NCBI GenBank assembly: GCA_018654255.1 | Contig: JABILX010000004.1 | Location: 1-64,000, forward strand | Reading direction: 5' to 3' | DNA length: 64,000 bases | Source: Candidatus Peregrinibacteria bacterium | GTDB lineage: Bacteria; Patescibacteriota; Gracilibacteria; UBA1369; LOWO2-01-FULL-3 | Shown: positions 41,764-50,315 of the stretch, in pieces | How the letters are laid out: each line of letters begins with the position of its first letter | How positions within the stretch are numbered: the first letter of the stretch is position 1 | Program-made: the position numbers and the translations under genes | Notes under the pieces: generated by a model | What the model was told of the DNA's origin: nothing | Database searches by the model: none | Seen by the model: the letters and a program-made list of their open reading frames with translations, nothing else

Positions 41764-42636
41764 TTAATTGGTTTCTTCTATTCCATGGAGTCTTCGTGCT
41801 GCTTTCACAACATTCAACATAAGAGCTGCAACAGTCATAGGCCCAGCCCCACCAGGTACAGGAGTTATATAAGATGCTTTTTTAGATACCGCATCGAAAT
41901 CCACATCTCCAACCAATTTCCCGTCATCAGTTCTATTTGTTCCAATGTCAATCACCACAGCACCTTCCTTCACCATATCTCCGGTAATCAAACCAGCTTT
42001 TCCAACACCTACACATAAAATATCAGCACGCTTTGTGTGGAACGCGAGATCCTGCGTATCAATATGACAAGTCGTAACAGTCGCATTTCTATTAAGTAGC
42101 ATCGTAGACAACGGTTTCCCAACAATATTGCTATGCCCAACAACAACAGCCTCTTTGCCTCGAGGATCTATTTTGTAATACTCGAGCATCTTGATCACCC
42201 CAAGCGGAGTACACGAAGACAAGTCTTCAAACTCAGTACTCAAAAACATCTTTCCTATATTATATGCAGTGAAGCCATCAACATCTTTTTTTGGATCGAT
42301 TGCTCGAATCACTAGTGGTACATTTACATGTTTTGGAAGAGGTAATTGAACAAGGATCCCGTGAATAGTAGGATCCTCATTTAATTCTTCAACCTTGCTT
42401 ATGATCTTTTCAGTAGTAACATCCGTCTCATAATCAAACTGTTCCCAATCTACAAAAGTCTTGTCACAAGCTTTTTGCTTTTGCCTAATATAAGAAAGGC
42501 TTGCCGGATCTTTACCAACCAAAACAACCGCAAGCTTAGGATGTACACCGTGTCGTGTCTTCATCTTCCTGACATCTTTGCCAAGAGATTTGTACATCTC
42601 ATTTGCTATTTTGCGGCCATCTATTAGTGTTGCCAT
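41764..42636 (-). CDS. folD: Methylene-tetrahydrofolate dehydrogenase/cyclohydrolase
   Basis: 290 aa from ATG 42636 (MATLIDGRKIANEMY), which fits the family N-terminus; the track's upstream ATG 42708 would add 24 unusual residues. SYIRQKQKACDK holds the catalytic Lys, ILVQLPLPKHV and PKKDVDGF are signatures, and VVVGHSNIVGKPLSTMLL binds the cofactor, with PVPGGAGPMTVAAL at the end. It makes one-carbon folates for purine synthesis and for ThyX. First gene of folD-purF-purD. Confidence 0.95.
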   Translation of the reverse strand: MATLIDGRKIANEMYKSLGKDVRKMKTRHGVHPKLAVVLVGKDPASLSYIRQKQKACDKTFVDWEQFDYETDVTTEKIISKVEELNEDPTIHGILVQLPLPKHVNVPLVIRAIDPKKDVDGFTAYNIGKMFLSTEFEDLSSCTPLGVIKMLEYYKIDPRGKEAVVVGHSNIVGKPLSTMLLNRNATVTTCHIDTQDLAFHTKRADILCVGVGKAGLITGDMVKEGAVVIDIGTNRTDDGKLVGDVDFDAVSKKASYITPVPGGAGPMTVAALMLNVVKAARRLHGIEETN

Positions 42637-42741
42637 AATTGAAAAAAATAAGACCAATGGGTTCCTTAAGCGATCAGTAATCTTTTCGTAGTTCCCGCCT
42701 TCCTCCATTGGTACCTGAAATATAGCAAAAAAAGAGGGGAA

Positions 42742-43344
42742 TTACAATGGGAAATCCTTTAAAAATTTACCTGCAGTTTCCCACATCAACCCAGCAGTAT
42801 CATTGATTTCAGCCTGCATTTGGACTTTCTTCCACTTGTACTTGCGTGCGAGCTTTTCGTGAATTTTGCGACACTTCTCAGCGAGAGCATCATCCTGCTC
42901 GTGAATGTGTTTCGCTTCCTTTGCCTGCATATGCCTATGCCCAGACATATAGATAGCGAGATCTTCTTTCAAAAGATTTTTATTGATCGCCTCCATCCAC
43001 TTGAGCTTCAAGCCCTTCGCAACTCCCCAAGCAATCCCGGTCCCAACATAATCTTCAACAACCAAGATTTTTCCTTCGGCAAGCTTACGCTCAATCTCAG
43101 GCTGGAACTGATATCTATTAAGGACAAACCAAAGTTGCAATTCATCTTCAGGAATCGACTGCTTATCGTCGCCACGAAGAATATGGTCGAGAAAAGGCCC
43201 AGTCGGCTCTACAGTATAGTTTGGATATTTCAAGAACTCAGCATCATAGCCCTCGTTTATCAATCGTTCAGTAAGAATCTGGGCATGAGTAGACTTCCCA
43301 ATGTTATTTATTCCGTAGATTGTAATGAATTTTCCTTTTTGCAT
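42742..43344 (-). CDS. tmk: Thymidylate kinase-like protein
   Basis: 200 aa. The P-loop is TIYGINNIGKSTHAQ. ILVVEDYVGTGIAWG corresponds to the DR-Y-x-S-x-x-A-Y-Q-G region of dTMP kinases, in variant form. LAIYMSGHRHMQAKEAK stands in place of the usual LID. It should phosphorylate dTMP from ThyX to dTDP, although the altered motifs leave some doubt about substrate. It is 15 nt after dut and 105 nt before folD on the same strand. Confidence 0.82.
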   Translation of the reverse strand: MQKGKFITIYGINNIGKSTHAQILTERLINEGYDAEFLKYPNYTVEPTGPFLDHILRGDDKQSIPEDELQLWFVLNRYQFQPEIERKLAEGKILVVEDYVGTGIAWGVAKGLKLKWMEAINKNLLKEDLAIYMSGHRHMQAKEAKHIHEQDDALAEKCRKIHEKLARKYKWKKVQMQAEINDTAGLMWETAGKFLKDFPL

Positions 43345-43359
43345 TTTTCTAGCAATGAT

Positions 43360-43812
43360 TTAAGAATCAGTACTCCCAAAACCTCCTCGACTTCCTTCAC
43401 GGAAATCGCCAGAACCATCCTCAGCCCCAGCAACCTCCTCCAACTCAAATTTATCAATCCTAACAAAAACTCCCTGAGCGATCTTATCTCCACGCACTAT
43501 CTCAACATCATCGTCAGTAAAATTATAAACTTGAATTTTTATCTCATCCTCAGGCCCACAATAATCATGATCAATGATTCCAAATCCATGCGGAGTAGAC
43601 AAACCCTTCTTGCGAGGAGTGCTCGACCGTGAAGCGACAACCAGCATATATCCATCCGGCACAGAAACGATCAAGTTTGAAGGAACCAAAGTGATTCCAC
43701 CTACAGGCACGACAGCATTCTCTCTTGCCAAAATATCGAAACCCACAGCTCCGTCAGTTTCATAAACTGGAACCGGCAATCCACTATCTATTCTTTTGAT
43801 TTTGACTTTCAT
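43360..43812 (-). CDS. dut: dUTP diphosphatase
   Basis: 150 aa from ATG 43812 (MKVKIKRIDSG); the track's start is 14 residues upstream and poorly supported. The trimeric dUTPase motifs are visible: AVGFDILA (1), SRSSTPRKKGL (2), GFGIIDHDYCG (3), GDKIAQGVF (4) and GSRGGFGSTDS (5). It converts dUTP to dUMP, the substrate of ThyX, and keeps uracil out of DNA. First gene of dut-tmk, divergent from the DUF1385 gene 58 nt away. Confidence 0.93.
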   Translation of the reverse strand: MKVKIKRIDSGLPVPVYETDGAVGFDILARENAVVPVGGITLVPSNLIVSVPDGYMLVVASRSSTPRKKGLSTPHGFGIIDHDYCGPEDEIKIQVYNFTDDDVEIVRGDKIAQGVFVRIDKFELEEVAGAEDGSGDFREGSRGGFGSTDS

Positions 43813-43870
43813 AGTAAGGGTAAGATAAAGTAAATCGCACAAACGATCAAACAAAAATTACAAGCCTCAA

Positions 43871-44857
43871 ATGCCAAAAAAACAGGAAAAAATTGATTTC
43901 GCAATAGGGGGCCAAGCAGTTATTGAAGGAGTAATGATGCGTTCTCCAAATACGATTGTTATTTCAGTGCGCCGACAAAGCGGAAAAATAAAAACACAAG
44001 AACGTTTTTATACAAACCTAACTCACAAAATCCGAGCACTAAACATCCCATTCGTTCGCGGAATCATAAATCTATTTGAAATGATGGTGATTGGAACCAA
44101 AGCCATCAACTTTTCAGCGAACGAATACGCCGAAGATTTGGAAGAGGAATTCGCCGACAAAAGTAAAAAAGCCAAAGCCAAGGCCAAGGCCAAACCAAAA
44201 AAACAATCGAATGTAGTAAAACGATTTATCGACGCACTCTTGTTTACACTTTCACTCGTTATGGCCCTCGCACTCTCAGTTTTCCTATTCAAATTCCTCC
44301 CGCTCTGGATCACGTCGCTACTAGAAACTCAGTCGCAAACAATCGCAGACAACTGGATCCTGTTCAACTTAATCGACGGAATCCTCAAAACATCAATATT
44401 CATTCTATATATATTTATCCTAAGCTTAGTTCCTAGCTTCCGCAGAATTTTTGAATATCACGGCGCGGAACACAAAGCAGTCTTCAATTACGAAAAATCA
44501 CTTCCACTCACAGTTAAAAACTCACGCAAACAGTCTCGTTTTCACCCAAGATGCGGAACAAGCTTCATATTAATAGTATTCGTGATCAGTGTGATCGTTT
44601 ACACATTCGTACCAAAACAACCAGATTTCTGGACCAACCTTGGAAACCGCCTGCTATTCCTCCCACTCATCGCAGGTATTGCTTATGAATATCTCAAAAT
44701 CTCCGCACGTTTCTGCAATCAAACTTGGACAAAACTATTTGTGGCACCAGGTCTTTGGCTACAAAGGCTCACGACAAAAGAACCAACCGACGACCAAATA
44801 GAAGTAGCGTTGAACTCGCTCAAGCTAGCACTTGAGAAGGAGAAAGCTGCTAAATAG
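43871..44857 (+). CDS. DUF1385 (YqhQ-like) membrane protein
   Basis: 328 aa. GGQAVIEGVMMRSPNTIVISVRR is the family signature; ALNIPFVRGIINLFEMM and EYHGAEHKAVFNYE are further family blocks. There are about four membrane helices (for example residues ~130-155 and 175-198). A Lys/Ala insert (KKAKAKAKAKPKK) lies near residue 97. The molecular function of the family is not established. It ends 1 nt from the convergent rplA stop. Confidence 0.85.
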   Translation: MPKKQEKIDFAIGGQAVIEGVMMRSPNTIVISVRRQSGKIKTQERFYTNLTHKIRALNIPFVRGIINLFEMMVIGTKAINFSANEYAEDLEEEFADKSKKAKAKAKAKPKKQSNVVKRFIDALLFTLSLVMALALSVFLFKFLPLWITSLLETQSQTIADNWILFNLIDGILKTSIFILYIFILSLVPSFRRIFEYHGAEHKAVFNYEKSLPLTVKNSRKQSRFHPRCGTSFILIVFVISVIVYTFVPKQPDFWTNLGNRLLFLPLIAGIAYEYLKISARFCNQTWTKLFVAPGLWLQRLTTKEPTDDQIEVALNSLKLALEKEKAAK

Positions 44858-44858
44858 A

Positions 44859-45572
44859 CTAAGCCTGAGCCTGAGCATCTGCCATATCAACTGGAACGCC
44901 AGGTCCCATTGTTGTAGTCAGAGTGATCGATTTCAAGTAAGTCCCTTTAATAGTGGTAGGTCTTACATCCAAAATTGCTTTTACAACTGCAAGTAAGTTC
45001 TCTTTCAAGGCTGAACCTTCAAAAGAAACCTTTCCGAAAATAGTGTGAACATTTGCAAGCTTATCAACCCTGAATTCGACTTTACCTTTTTTGATTTCTT
45101 CAATTGCATTCACAACATCAGGAGTGATCGTCCCAGCTTTTGGACTTGGCATCAATCCTTTTGTTCCAAGGATTTTTGCGATCTTACTAATCTCTCTCAT
45201 CTGAGATGGATCTGCAACAGCGACATCAAAATCAAGCCATCCTTTTTCAATCTTCTCAATCAAGTCATTTGTACCTGCCTCAGATGCACCAGCTGCTTTC
45301 GCATCTTTTACACCAGCATCATCAACAAAAGCTATAACTCTAACCTCCTTACCAGTTCCGTGAGGAAGGCTAACGGTTGATCGAACATTTTGATCAGCGT
45401 GTTTTGGATTTACTCCAAGTCGAACGTGAACCTCGCAAGTTGAATCAAACTTGGTTGCAGGCGTTTTTTTAATGAGATCAATAGCCTCATCAACAGAGAG
45501 AACTTCTTTTCCCGCAAGCGCACTTTCAACTTGTTCGAGTGCTTCGCGGTATTTTTTACCGTGTTTTGCCAT
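44859..45572 (-). CDS. rplA: 50S ribosomal protein L1
   Basis: 237 aa from ATG 45572 (MAKHGKKY); the longer track start is upstream of the leader motif. FDSTCEVHVRLGVNPKHADQ, LGTKGLMPSPKAGTITPD and RVDKLANVHTIFGKVSF are L1 hallmarks. It forms the L1 stalk of the ribosome and in many bacteria represses its own operon. Several CPR lineages lack L1, so its presence is informative. The ATG follows CTTAACCC at 8 nt. A strongly structured spacer separates it from rplK. Confidence 0.95.
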   Translation of the reverse strand: MAKHGKKYREALEQVESALAGKEVLSVDEAIDLIKKTPATKFDSTCEVHVRLGVNPKHADQNVRSTVSLPHGTGKEVRVIAFVDDAGVKDAKAAGASEAGTNDLIEKIEKGWLDFDVAVADPSQMREISKIAKILGTKGLMPSPKAGTITPDVVNAIEEIKKGKVEFRVDKLANVHTIFGKVSFEGSALKENLLAVVKAILDVRPTTIKGTYLKSITLTTTMGPGVPVDMADAQAQA

Positions 45573-45656
45573 TTTATATTGGGTTAAGTGGTAATGGCGG
45601 CCAGCTCCTTTGATCACATATTGCGATCCAGGGCCGTACCTCCCACTAAAAGTGGA
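45573..45656 (-). promoter_or_regulatory. Structured rplK-rplA spacer, possible L1 autoregulatory site
   Basis: In 84 nt it can form a long stem: TACC/GGTA and CGGCC/GGCCG (45590-45602 with 45632-45640) enclosing GATC...GATC (45612-45628), plus the separate hairpin CCACT/AGTGG (45643-45655). L1 is known to bind its own mRNA in other bacteria; whether this is that site is inference. Confidence 0.4.
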
Positions 45657-46097
45657 TTATCCTTTGACCTCAACGCCCATGCTTCTGCATGTTCCAGAAA
45701 TGATCTGTACAGCGGCGTCTATGTCGTTTGCATTCAAGTCTTCCATCTTTGTTTTCGCGATTTCTTCCAATTGAGCTCTTGTAATTGTTCCAACCTTTTC
45801 TTTGTGTGGAACTCCAGAACCTTTTTCTAATTTGATCGATTTCTTGATCAATGAAGCTGCAGGCTCAGTTTTCGTAACAAAAGTGAATGATCTGTCCTCA
45901 GCAACCTTGATAACTACAGGAACTAGAGCACCTCCCATCTCTTTTGTTTTCTCGTTGAATTGATTACAAAAAGCTTGTATATCAACTCCGTGTTGTCCCA
46001 ACGCAGAACCTACAGGCGGAGCTGGATTAGCTTTCCCAGCTGGAATCTGTAGTTTGATAATGGTTGGTCCTTTTGGTTTTGCTTTATCTTTAGCCAT
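45657..46097 (-). CDS. rplK: 50S ribosomal protein L11
   Basis: 146 aa from ATG 46097; the track start 46112 is a [37 protein letters not shown] is the L11 N-terminal signature, and [19 protein letters not shown] is the C-terminal end. It forms the GTPase-associated stalk base with 23S rRNA. It has its own promoter (46143-46170), and its leader contains the hairpin CAAGT-tatatt-ACTTG. It is followed by rplA. Confidence 0.96.
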   Translation of the reverse strand: MAKDKAKPKGPTIIKLQIPAGKANPAPPVGSALGQHGVDIQAFCNQFNEKTKEMGGALVPVVIKVAEDRSFTFVTKTEPAASLIKKSIKLEKGSGVPHKEKVGTITRAQLEEIAKTKMEDLNANDIDAAVQIISGTCRSMGVEVKG

Positions 46098-46142
46098 AAT
46101 AATTTTGTTCAAGTAATATAACTTGAGTGCGTAACGTGGGGT

Positions 46143-46170
46143 ATTCTAGAGAAAATGCGGAAAAAGTCAA
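46143..46170 (-). promoter_or_regulatory. Promoter of rplK-rplA
   Basis: Minus strand TTGACT (46170-46165), a 16-nt spacer, TAGAAT (46148-46143), in the gap after the 46179-47003 gene. Confidence 0.55.
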
Positions 46171-46178
46171 TCGAATTC

Positions 46179-47003
46179 CTACATCCCCAACATCAAATTT
46201 GAAACAAGATTCCTAACCTGAGGATGATATTGTTTCGGATAACTAAATCCAAAGATTTTTGAGCCAAGCCTCACGGTCAAAAAAGCAACACTATCTCGGC
46301 GCGAATCATTCATATAAAAGCTCGCACTTCCAAATTGATTTGTCTCATTCAAAGTAGACTGACCAGTTTCAGAAGCTCTCATTTTCAAGACCTCATAGAC
46401 TTCACCAACTTGAGCCGCATTATCAGGTACGATAGCATAAATTTTTGCAAAAGTAGTCGAACCATTTGTTACAGCATATTTCTTCACATCAATTCCAACC
46501 AAATCTGTCATAGGAATAGACTTATACAGCATCCCATCAGTCTCCTCATCAACCAAATATCCGCCAATAAATCCACTATTAACGATCTGATCATTCCTAA
46601 CATAAGAAACCGGCCCCGCAGAATCATCATAACTTCTCGAAAAGTCTTCGATATCAAAAGTCCCACCATCAGACAACGCAAGTCCAGAATCATCATTACT
46701 CATAAAATCAAAAACATCACCAGAAGAATCAACGATTTCAAGAGGCACATCGGTCGTATCAAGCAATCCAATATCAGCCACAACCTCTTCTTCCACAGGA
46801 TTCCCAATCAAATCAGCTCCAAGAACATTCGACTGAAATCTATCTGACAACTCCAATTCACTTGGCAAATTATATCCTTCCTCAGCAGTAACTCCATCAT
46901 TAGGCCCATCCACAGCCGGCAAATATTTGTTCACAAAAGTTTCAGCAGCCACAACGACTACAACAATAGTGAGCAGAACTGTAAACACAGTGAACTTTTG
47001 CAT
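46179..47003 (-). CDS. Membrane-anchored hypothetical protein between nusG and rplK
   Basis: 274 aa from ATG 47003 (MQKFTVFTVLLTIVVVVVAAETF); the track start at 47030 lies in the leader. One N-terminal membrane helix or uncleaved signal is followed by an acidic external region with no recognised domain (blocks: IPMTDLVGIDVKKYAV, IYAIVPDNAAQVGEVYEVL, VRLGSKIFGFSYPKQYHPQVRNLVSNLM). The last block resembles the end of small lipid- or substrate-binding domains, but I cannot name it. It interrupts the usual nusG-rplK order and has its own upstream region containing palindrome element B. Confidence 0.7.
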   Translation of the reverse strand: MQKFTVFTVLLTIVVVVVAAETFVNKYLPAVDGPNDGVTAEEGYNLPSELELSDRFQSNVLGADLIGNPVEEEVVADIGLLDTTDVPLEIVDSSGDVFDFMSNDDSGLALSDGGTFDIEDFSRSYDDSAGPVSYVRNDQIVNSGFIGGYLVDEETDGMLYKSIPMTDLVGIDVKKYAVTNGSTTFAKIYAIVPDNAAQVGEVYEVLKMRASETGQSTLNETNQFGSASFYMNDSRRDSVAFLTVRLGSKIFGFSYPKQYHPQVRNLVSNLMLGM

Positions 47004-47095
47004 ATGGAATGGGGGATAAGGTCGAAACAAAGATATAATACAACAAACAAAAGTGCAAATTTTTGTTTAGCTTTCCCGGGGAAGAATCCGGTATC

Positions 47096-47150
47096 TCCCC
47101 GGGGAAAAAGTTACAGGTTAAAACAACAGGTTAGGCTCTCTCCCCGGGGA
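47096..47150. repeat. Palindrome-armed intergenic element, copy B
   Basis: Palindromes TCCCCGGGGA at 47096-47105 and 47141-47150 (within the 15-nt direct repeat TCTCCCCGGGGAAAA) enclose TTACAGGTTAAAA and CAACAGGTTAG. The core is the same as element A at 35457-35516, with GC-rich instead of AT-rich arms. A further half-palindrome (TTTCCCGGGGAA) lies at 47072-47083 and TCCCCAGGG at 47163. Confidence 0.6.
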
Positions 47151-47198
47151 AAACCCAAAAAATCCCCAGGGCCGACAACATCCAACTCGCACCCAAAC

Positions 47199-47744
47199 CT
47201 ATTTCTTCTTCACCTGAGTGAAATCCAGCTCAACAGGAGTTTCTCTACCGAAGATTGTGATCAAAACCTTGACCTTACCCTTCTCTTCATCAACAACATT
47301 GATAAGACCTTCGTAATTTGCGAAAGGACCATCCAAAACAGCAACATTGTCGCCCTCTCTGAAGTCGATTTTGAATTTTGGTTCTGATTTACCCATCTGT
47401 TTCTTCACAACATGCCATTCTTCAGGAGAAACAGGGACAGGAATTGTACCTGAACCGACGAAACCAGTAACATTTGGAGTATTTCGGACAACATACCAAC
47501 TATCATCATTTACAATCATATCTACCAAAACATAACCTGGGAAAATCTTCTTTTCCTCAGTTACAGGCTGTCCTTTTTTAATAACAATCTGAGTTTCTTT
47601 TGGAACAACAACATCAAAAATCAAATCTTGCATACCAAGAGATTCAATACGTTGCTGCAAAGCTTCACGTACAGCGTCTTCATACCCACTATAAGTGTGT
47701 ATTACATACCAGTTCCTACCTGTTCCTTCTATTTGCTTTGCCAT
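47199..47744 (-). CDS. nusG: Transcription termination/antitermination factor NusG
   Basis: 181 aa. The NGN domain starts RNWYVIHTYSGYEDAVREAL, with FPGYVLVDMIVNDDSWYVVRNTPNVTGFVG. The C-terminal KOW domain is EGDNVAVLDGPFANYEGLINVVD...VLITIFGRETPVELDFTQV. It binds RNA polymerase and links it to Rho or the ribosome. Length is normal. It is 13 nt downstream of secE. Confidence 0.97.
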   Translation of the reverse strand: MAKQIEGTGRNWYVIHTYSGYEDAVREALQQRIESLGMQDLIFDVVVPKETQIVIKKGQPVTEEKKIFPGYVLVDMIVNDDSWYVVRNTPNVTGFVGSGTIPVPVSPEEWHVVKKQMGKSEPKFKIDFREGDNVAVLDGPFANYEGLINVVDEEKGKVKVLITIFGRETPVELDFTQVKKK

Positions 47745-47757
47745 TAGACTTTACTTA

Positions 47758-47997
47758 TTAAGATGTTGGAGCTGAAAGTTTTGCTGCCCACTCAAGAAGC
47801 TCCGCATAACCTTTATTAGCCAAAAAATCTGTTCCCGCTAAAAATATAGCGAAAACAAAAACAAATCCCAAAACTATAATCGTTAACCTGACAGCTTGGT
47901 TTTTTGTAGGCCAAGTAACTTTTGTAAGCTCTTTCAAGCTATCCTTTACATAATTGGTAAGTTTGTTGTCTTTTGCGATTTCCTTTACGTCTTTCAT
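47758..47997 (-). CDS. secE: Preprotein translocase subunit SecE
   Basis: 79 aa, single-helix form: LKELTKVTWPTKNQAVRLTIIVLGFVFVFAIFLAGTDFL, with the conserved VTWPTK before the membrane helix. It is part of SecYEG, needed for export of the many signal-peptide proteins in this window. First gene of secE-nusG; the promoter is at 48066-48095. Confidence 0.95.
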   Translation of the reverse strand: MKDVKEIAKDNKLTNYVKDSLKELTKVTWPTKNQAVRLTIIVLGFVFVFAIFLAGTDFLANKGYAELLEWAAKLSAPTS

Positions 47998-48065
47998 AGT
48001 TTTTTTTAAACTGTTTACTGCTGATTAATACTCTCAAAAAGCCCGAGGACTTTTATGGTGACAGA

Positions 48066-48095
48066 ATTATACCAACCACACCTGGTAAATTGCAA
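48066..48095 (-). promoter_or_regulatory. Promoter of secE-nusG
   Basis: Minus strand TTGCAA (48095-48090), an 18-nt spacer, TATAAT (48071-48066). Divergent from the surface-locus promoter at 48129-48157. Confidence 0.6.
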
Positions 48096-48128
48096 GTAAA
48101 ATTACATAAAAACACAACCCTTAACAGG

Positions 48129-48157
48129 TTTACACCGAGTCTAAAATATGATATAAT
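48129..48157 (+). promoter_or_regulatory. Promoter of the pilin/PKD surface locus
   Basis: TTTACA (48129-48134), a 17-nt spacer, TATAAT (48152-48157), 24 nt before the ATG at 48182. The -35 overlaps a TTAACAGGTTT sequence like the core of elements A and B. Confidence 0.65.
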
Positions 48158-48181
48158 TTATTAATATTTAAACAAAAATAA

Positions 48182-49216
48182 ATGAAAAAATTCATAGTAA
48201 GTTTCCTCATAGTTTTCAGTATGATCAATCTCGGATTGGGGTTGCAAGTACTGTCAATGAATGAACCTATTTTTGAAGTTGCGGCGGCAGATGACACAGG
48301 AGAAACGCCATCAGGCCACCTCTGGCTTCCGGATTCTTCGAAATATTCAGGCATTCCGACTCCTCCACCAAACAAATCAGGGCAAGAAATAGCGAGAGAT
48401 GCTATTTTTCAAGCAGTGAAGTACGCAAAAGTGTTGTCATCTGTAATCGCAGTCCTATTTATTATTTTCATGGGAGTTCGTTATGTCACTTCTGGAGGCG
48501 ACGAGGAAGCTATCAAGAAATCAACAAAAGGACTTTTATTCAGTTTGCTAGCGCTTGCTATGATAAGTATGTCCCAAGAAATTGCAGAGATAGTCGGCTT
48601 TTATGATTCAAACGCGGCCTTCAATACGCTATCTGATGGAGGAATTATAAACAAAGATAATCTGATAGACAGGGTTACATTATTTGATAGAAGAGTAGAA
48701 GTTATAATGATATTTATTAAATATTTTGTAGCAGGTCTTGCGGTTCTAATGTTGATAATAAACGGCGTGAAATTAGTAGCAGGAGGAGGAGAAGAAGAGA
48801 ATATTAAGAAAGCGAGGAACGGAATAGCCTATTCATTAGGAGGTCTTCTACTTCTTTACTTTGGAAATACATTCGTAACAAAAGTCTTCTATAGAGTAGA
48901 CAAAACTTCATTGCCAACAACAGGCGTAGAACCACAGCTTGACCTAGGACGAGGTGTCCAAGAAATAGTCGGGATCACAAATTTCATTGTAAGTTTCGTG
49001 GGACCACTTCTAATGTTATTGATTCTAATAGGAGGAGTTATGTACCTGACATCAGCAGGTGAAGAAGAGAAAATGAGTAAAGCAAAACGATTGATCATTG
49101 CGGCAGTGCTTGGAGTGATTGTAATTTATGGCGCATTCGCAATTGTTAGTACCGTAACGGCAGGTTCTTTTGCAGAACCAGCTACTATCCAAGAATACGA
49201 TTATCTTAACAACTAA
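48182..49216 (+). CDS. Triple VirB2/TrbC-like pilin-hairpin membrane protein 1
   Basis: 344 aa. Signal peptide MKKFIVSFLIVFSMINLGLGLQVLS. Three copies follow of a two-helix membrane hairpin with a Gly-Gly-(D/E)-E-E turn: FIIFMGVRYVTSGGDEEAIKKS (near residue 100), MLIINGVKLVAGGGEEENIKKA (near 200) and LILIGGVMYLTSAGEEEKMSKA (near 290). This is the pattern of type IV secretion pilins (VirB2/TrbC, and the T4SS_pilin family common in CPR), but a normal pilin has one hairpin. It could be a concatenated pilin or a membrane scaffold. No VirB4 or VirD4 ATPase is in the window. First gene of a seven-gene operon; 6 nt to the next. Confidence 0.75.
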   Translation: MKKFIVSFLIVFSMINLGLGLQVLSMNEPIFEVAAADDTGETPSGHLWLPDSSKYSGIPTPPPNKSGQEIARDAIFQAVKYAKVLSSVIAVLFIIFMGVRYVTSGGDEEAIKKSTKGLLFSLLALAMISMSQEIAEIVGFYDSNAAFNTLSDGGIINKDNLIDRVTLFDRRVEVIMIFIKYFVAGLAVLMLIINGVKLVAGGGEEENIKKARNGIAYSLGGLLLLYFGNTFVTKVFYRVDKTSLPTTGVEPQLDLGRGVQEIVGITNFIVSFVGPLLMLLILIGGVMYLTSAGEEEKMSKAKRLIIAAVLGVIVIYGAFAIVSTVTAGSFAEPATIQEYDYLNN

Positions 49217-49222
49217 TATAAA

Positions 49223-50272
49223 ATGATTAAAAAAATAGCTAAATCATTTCTACTATCCTTCCTGCTCATAAACCTTGGCCTCACGGTTGCGTATGGAGCA
49301 GTCGCATATGGATTTGACGTACCGGACTCACCAGATACATCAGAAGCACCAGCGATATCAAAAGTATATATTGCAGCGTCTCCATTAGGAGATCTGAACG
49401 CAGTTGGTAGCCAAACAGGATTAGAGAGTTTCCAAACAGGCCAACACGCAAAAGCGCCAGTAGATCTAGACACTCCAGGAGTGGGAACTATAGGTAGCGT
49501 GGGATACATGGTAATAGATATAGTTAAATTAGTAATGAGCAGCATAGCGGTTCTGATGATCGTTATATACGGGGTAAGAATGATAGTAGGGGGTAGCAAT
49601 GAAGAAGACATGACCAAGGTCAAAAAAGGACTCGCGGTAGCGGTATTAGGATTAATTGTAATACAATTAGCAGACGTTTTGGTGAAGGAAGTGTTCTTTG
49701 GAGAAGGGGCCCGGGCTGGAGAAGTCTTTGAAAACAAGACAACAGCTGGAGATTACGCAAAAAGAGGCCTTGAACAATTAGACTACATAATAGGAGCTAT
49801 CCAATACCTGCTCGGGTCAATAGCGGTATTAGTTATCATTATCAACGGAATCAAGATAATGATTACAGGTGGGGAGGAAGAAAATAGAAAGAAAGCATTG
49901 AAAAACATCGGTGTGGCTGCGGGAGGACTAATCATAGTACTCCTATCAGAAGTCGTAGTGGTGAAATTTATTTATCCAGAATTTGGCGAAGAGACTCCAG
50001 ATCCAGAAGCGGCAAAAGAACTTTTTGCAATGATTAGCAATTTCATCGCAGGATTCATAGCGACAATCGCTTTTGTGATGTTGCTGGTAGCAGGCTACAC
50101 ATATGTAGTTGCTGGTAGTGAAGAAACAGCTCGAGAAAAAGTCAAAAAACTTCTTCTTGGTGCAGTCATTGGAATAATCTTATCACTCGGAGCATATGCG
50201 ATTACAAACACATTAATTACATTCGAAGAAGAGAACGAATTCATACCGGATACAACAACACAATTGCCTTAA
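49223..50272 (+). CDS. Triple VirB2/TrbC-like pilin-hairpin membrane protein 2
   Basis: 349 aa, paralog of the preceding protein. Signal peptide MIKKIAKSFLLSFLLINLGLTVAYG. Hairpins: MIVIYGVRMIVGGSNEEDMTKV, VIIINGIKIMITGGEEENRKKA and MLLVAGYTYVVAGSEETAREKV, each followed by a second hydrophobic helix. The linker before the last hairpin is acidic (YPEFGEETPDPEA). Two triple-hairpin paralogs side by side suggest a hetero-oligomeric membrane structure. The next gene adds a fourth type, a hairpin fused to PKD repeats. Confidence 0.75.
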   Translation: MIKKIAKSFLLSFLLINLGLTVAYGAVAYGFDVPDSPDTSEAPAISKVYIAASPLGDLNAVGSQTGLESFQTGQHAKAPVDLDTPGVGTIGSVGYMVIDIVKLVMSSIAVLMIVIYGVRMIVGGSNEEDMTKVKKGLAVAVLGLIVIQLADVLVKEVFFGEGARAGEVFENKTTAGDYAKRGLEQLDYIIGAIQYLLGSIAVLVIIINGIKIMITGGEEENRKKALKNIGVAAGGLIIVLLSEVVVVKFIYPEFGEETPDPEAAKELFAMISNFIAGFIATIAFVMLLVAGYTYVVAGSEETAREKVKKLLLGAVIGIILSLGAYAITNTLITFEEENEFIPDTTTQLP

Positions 50273-50315
50273 ATCAACTAATAATCTACAATTTAAAAAA
50301 ATAAACCCTATTCCT

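Noticed and set aside
42637-42708. Longer FolD starting at 42708
   Set aside because: The extra 24 residues are unlike any FolD N-terminus, while MATLIDGRKIA at 42636 is typical.
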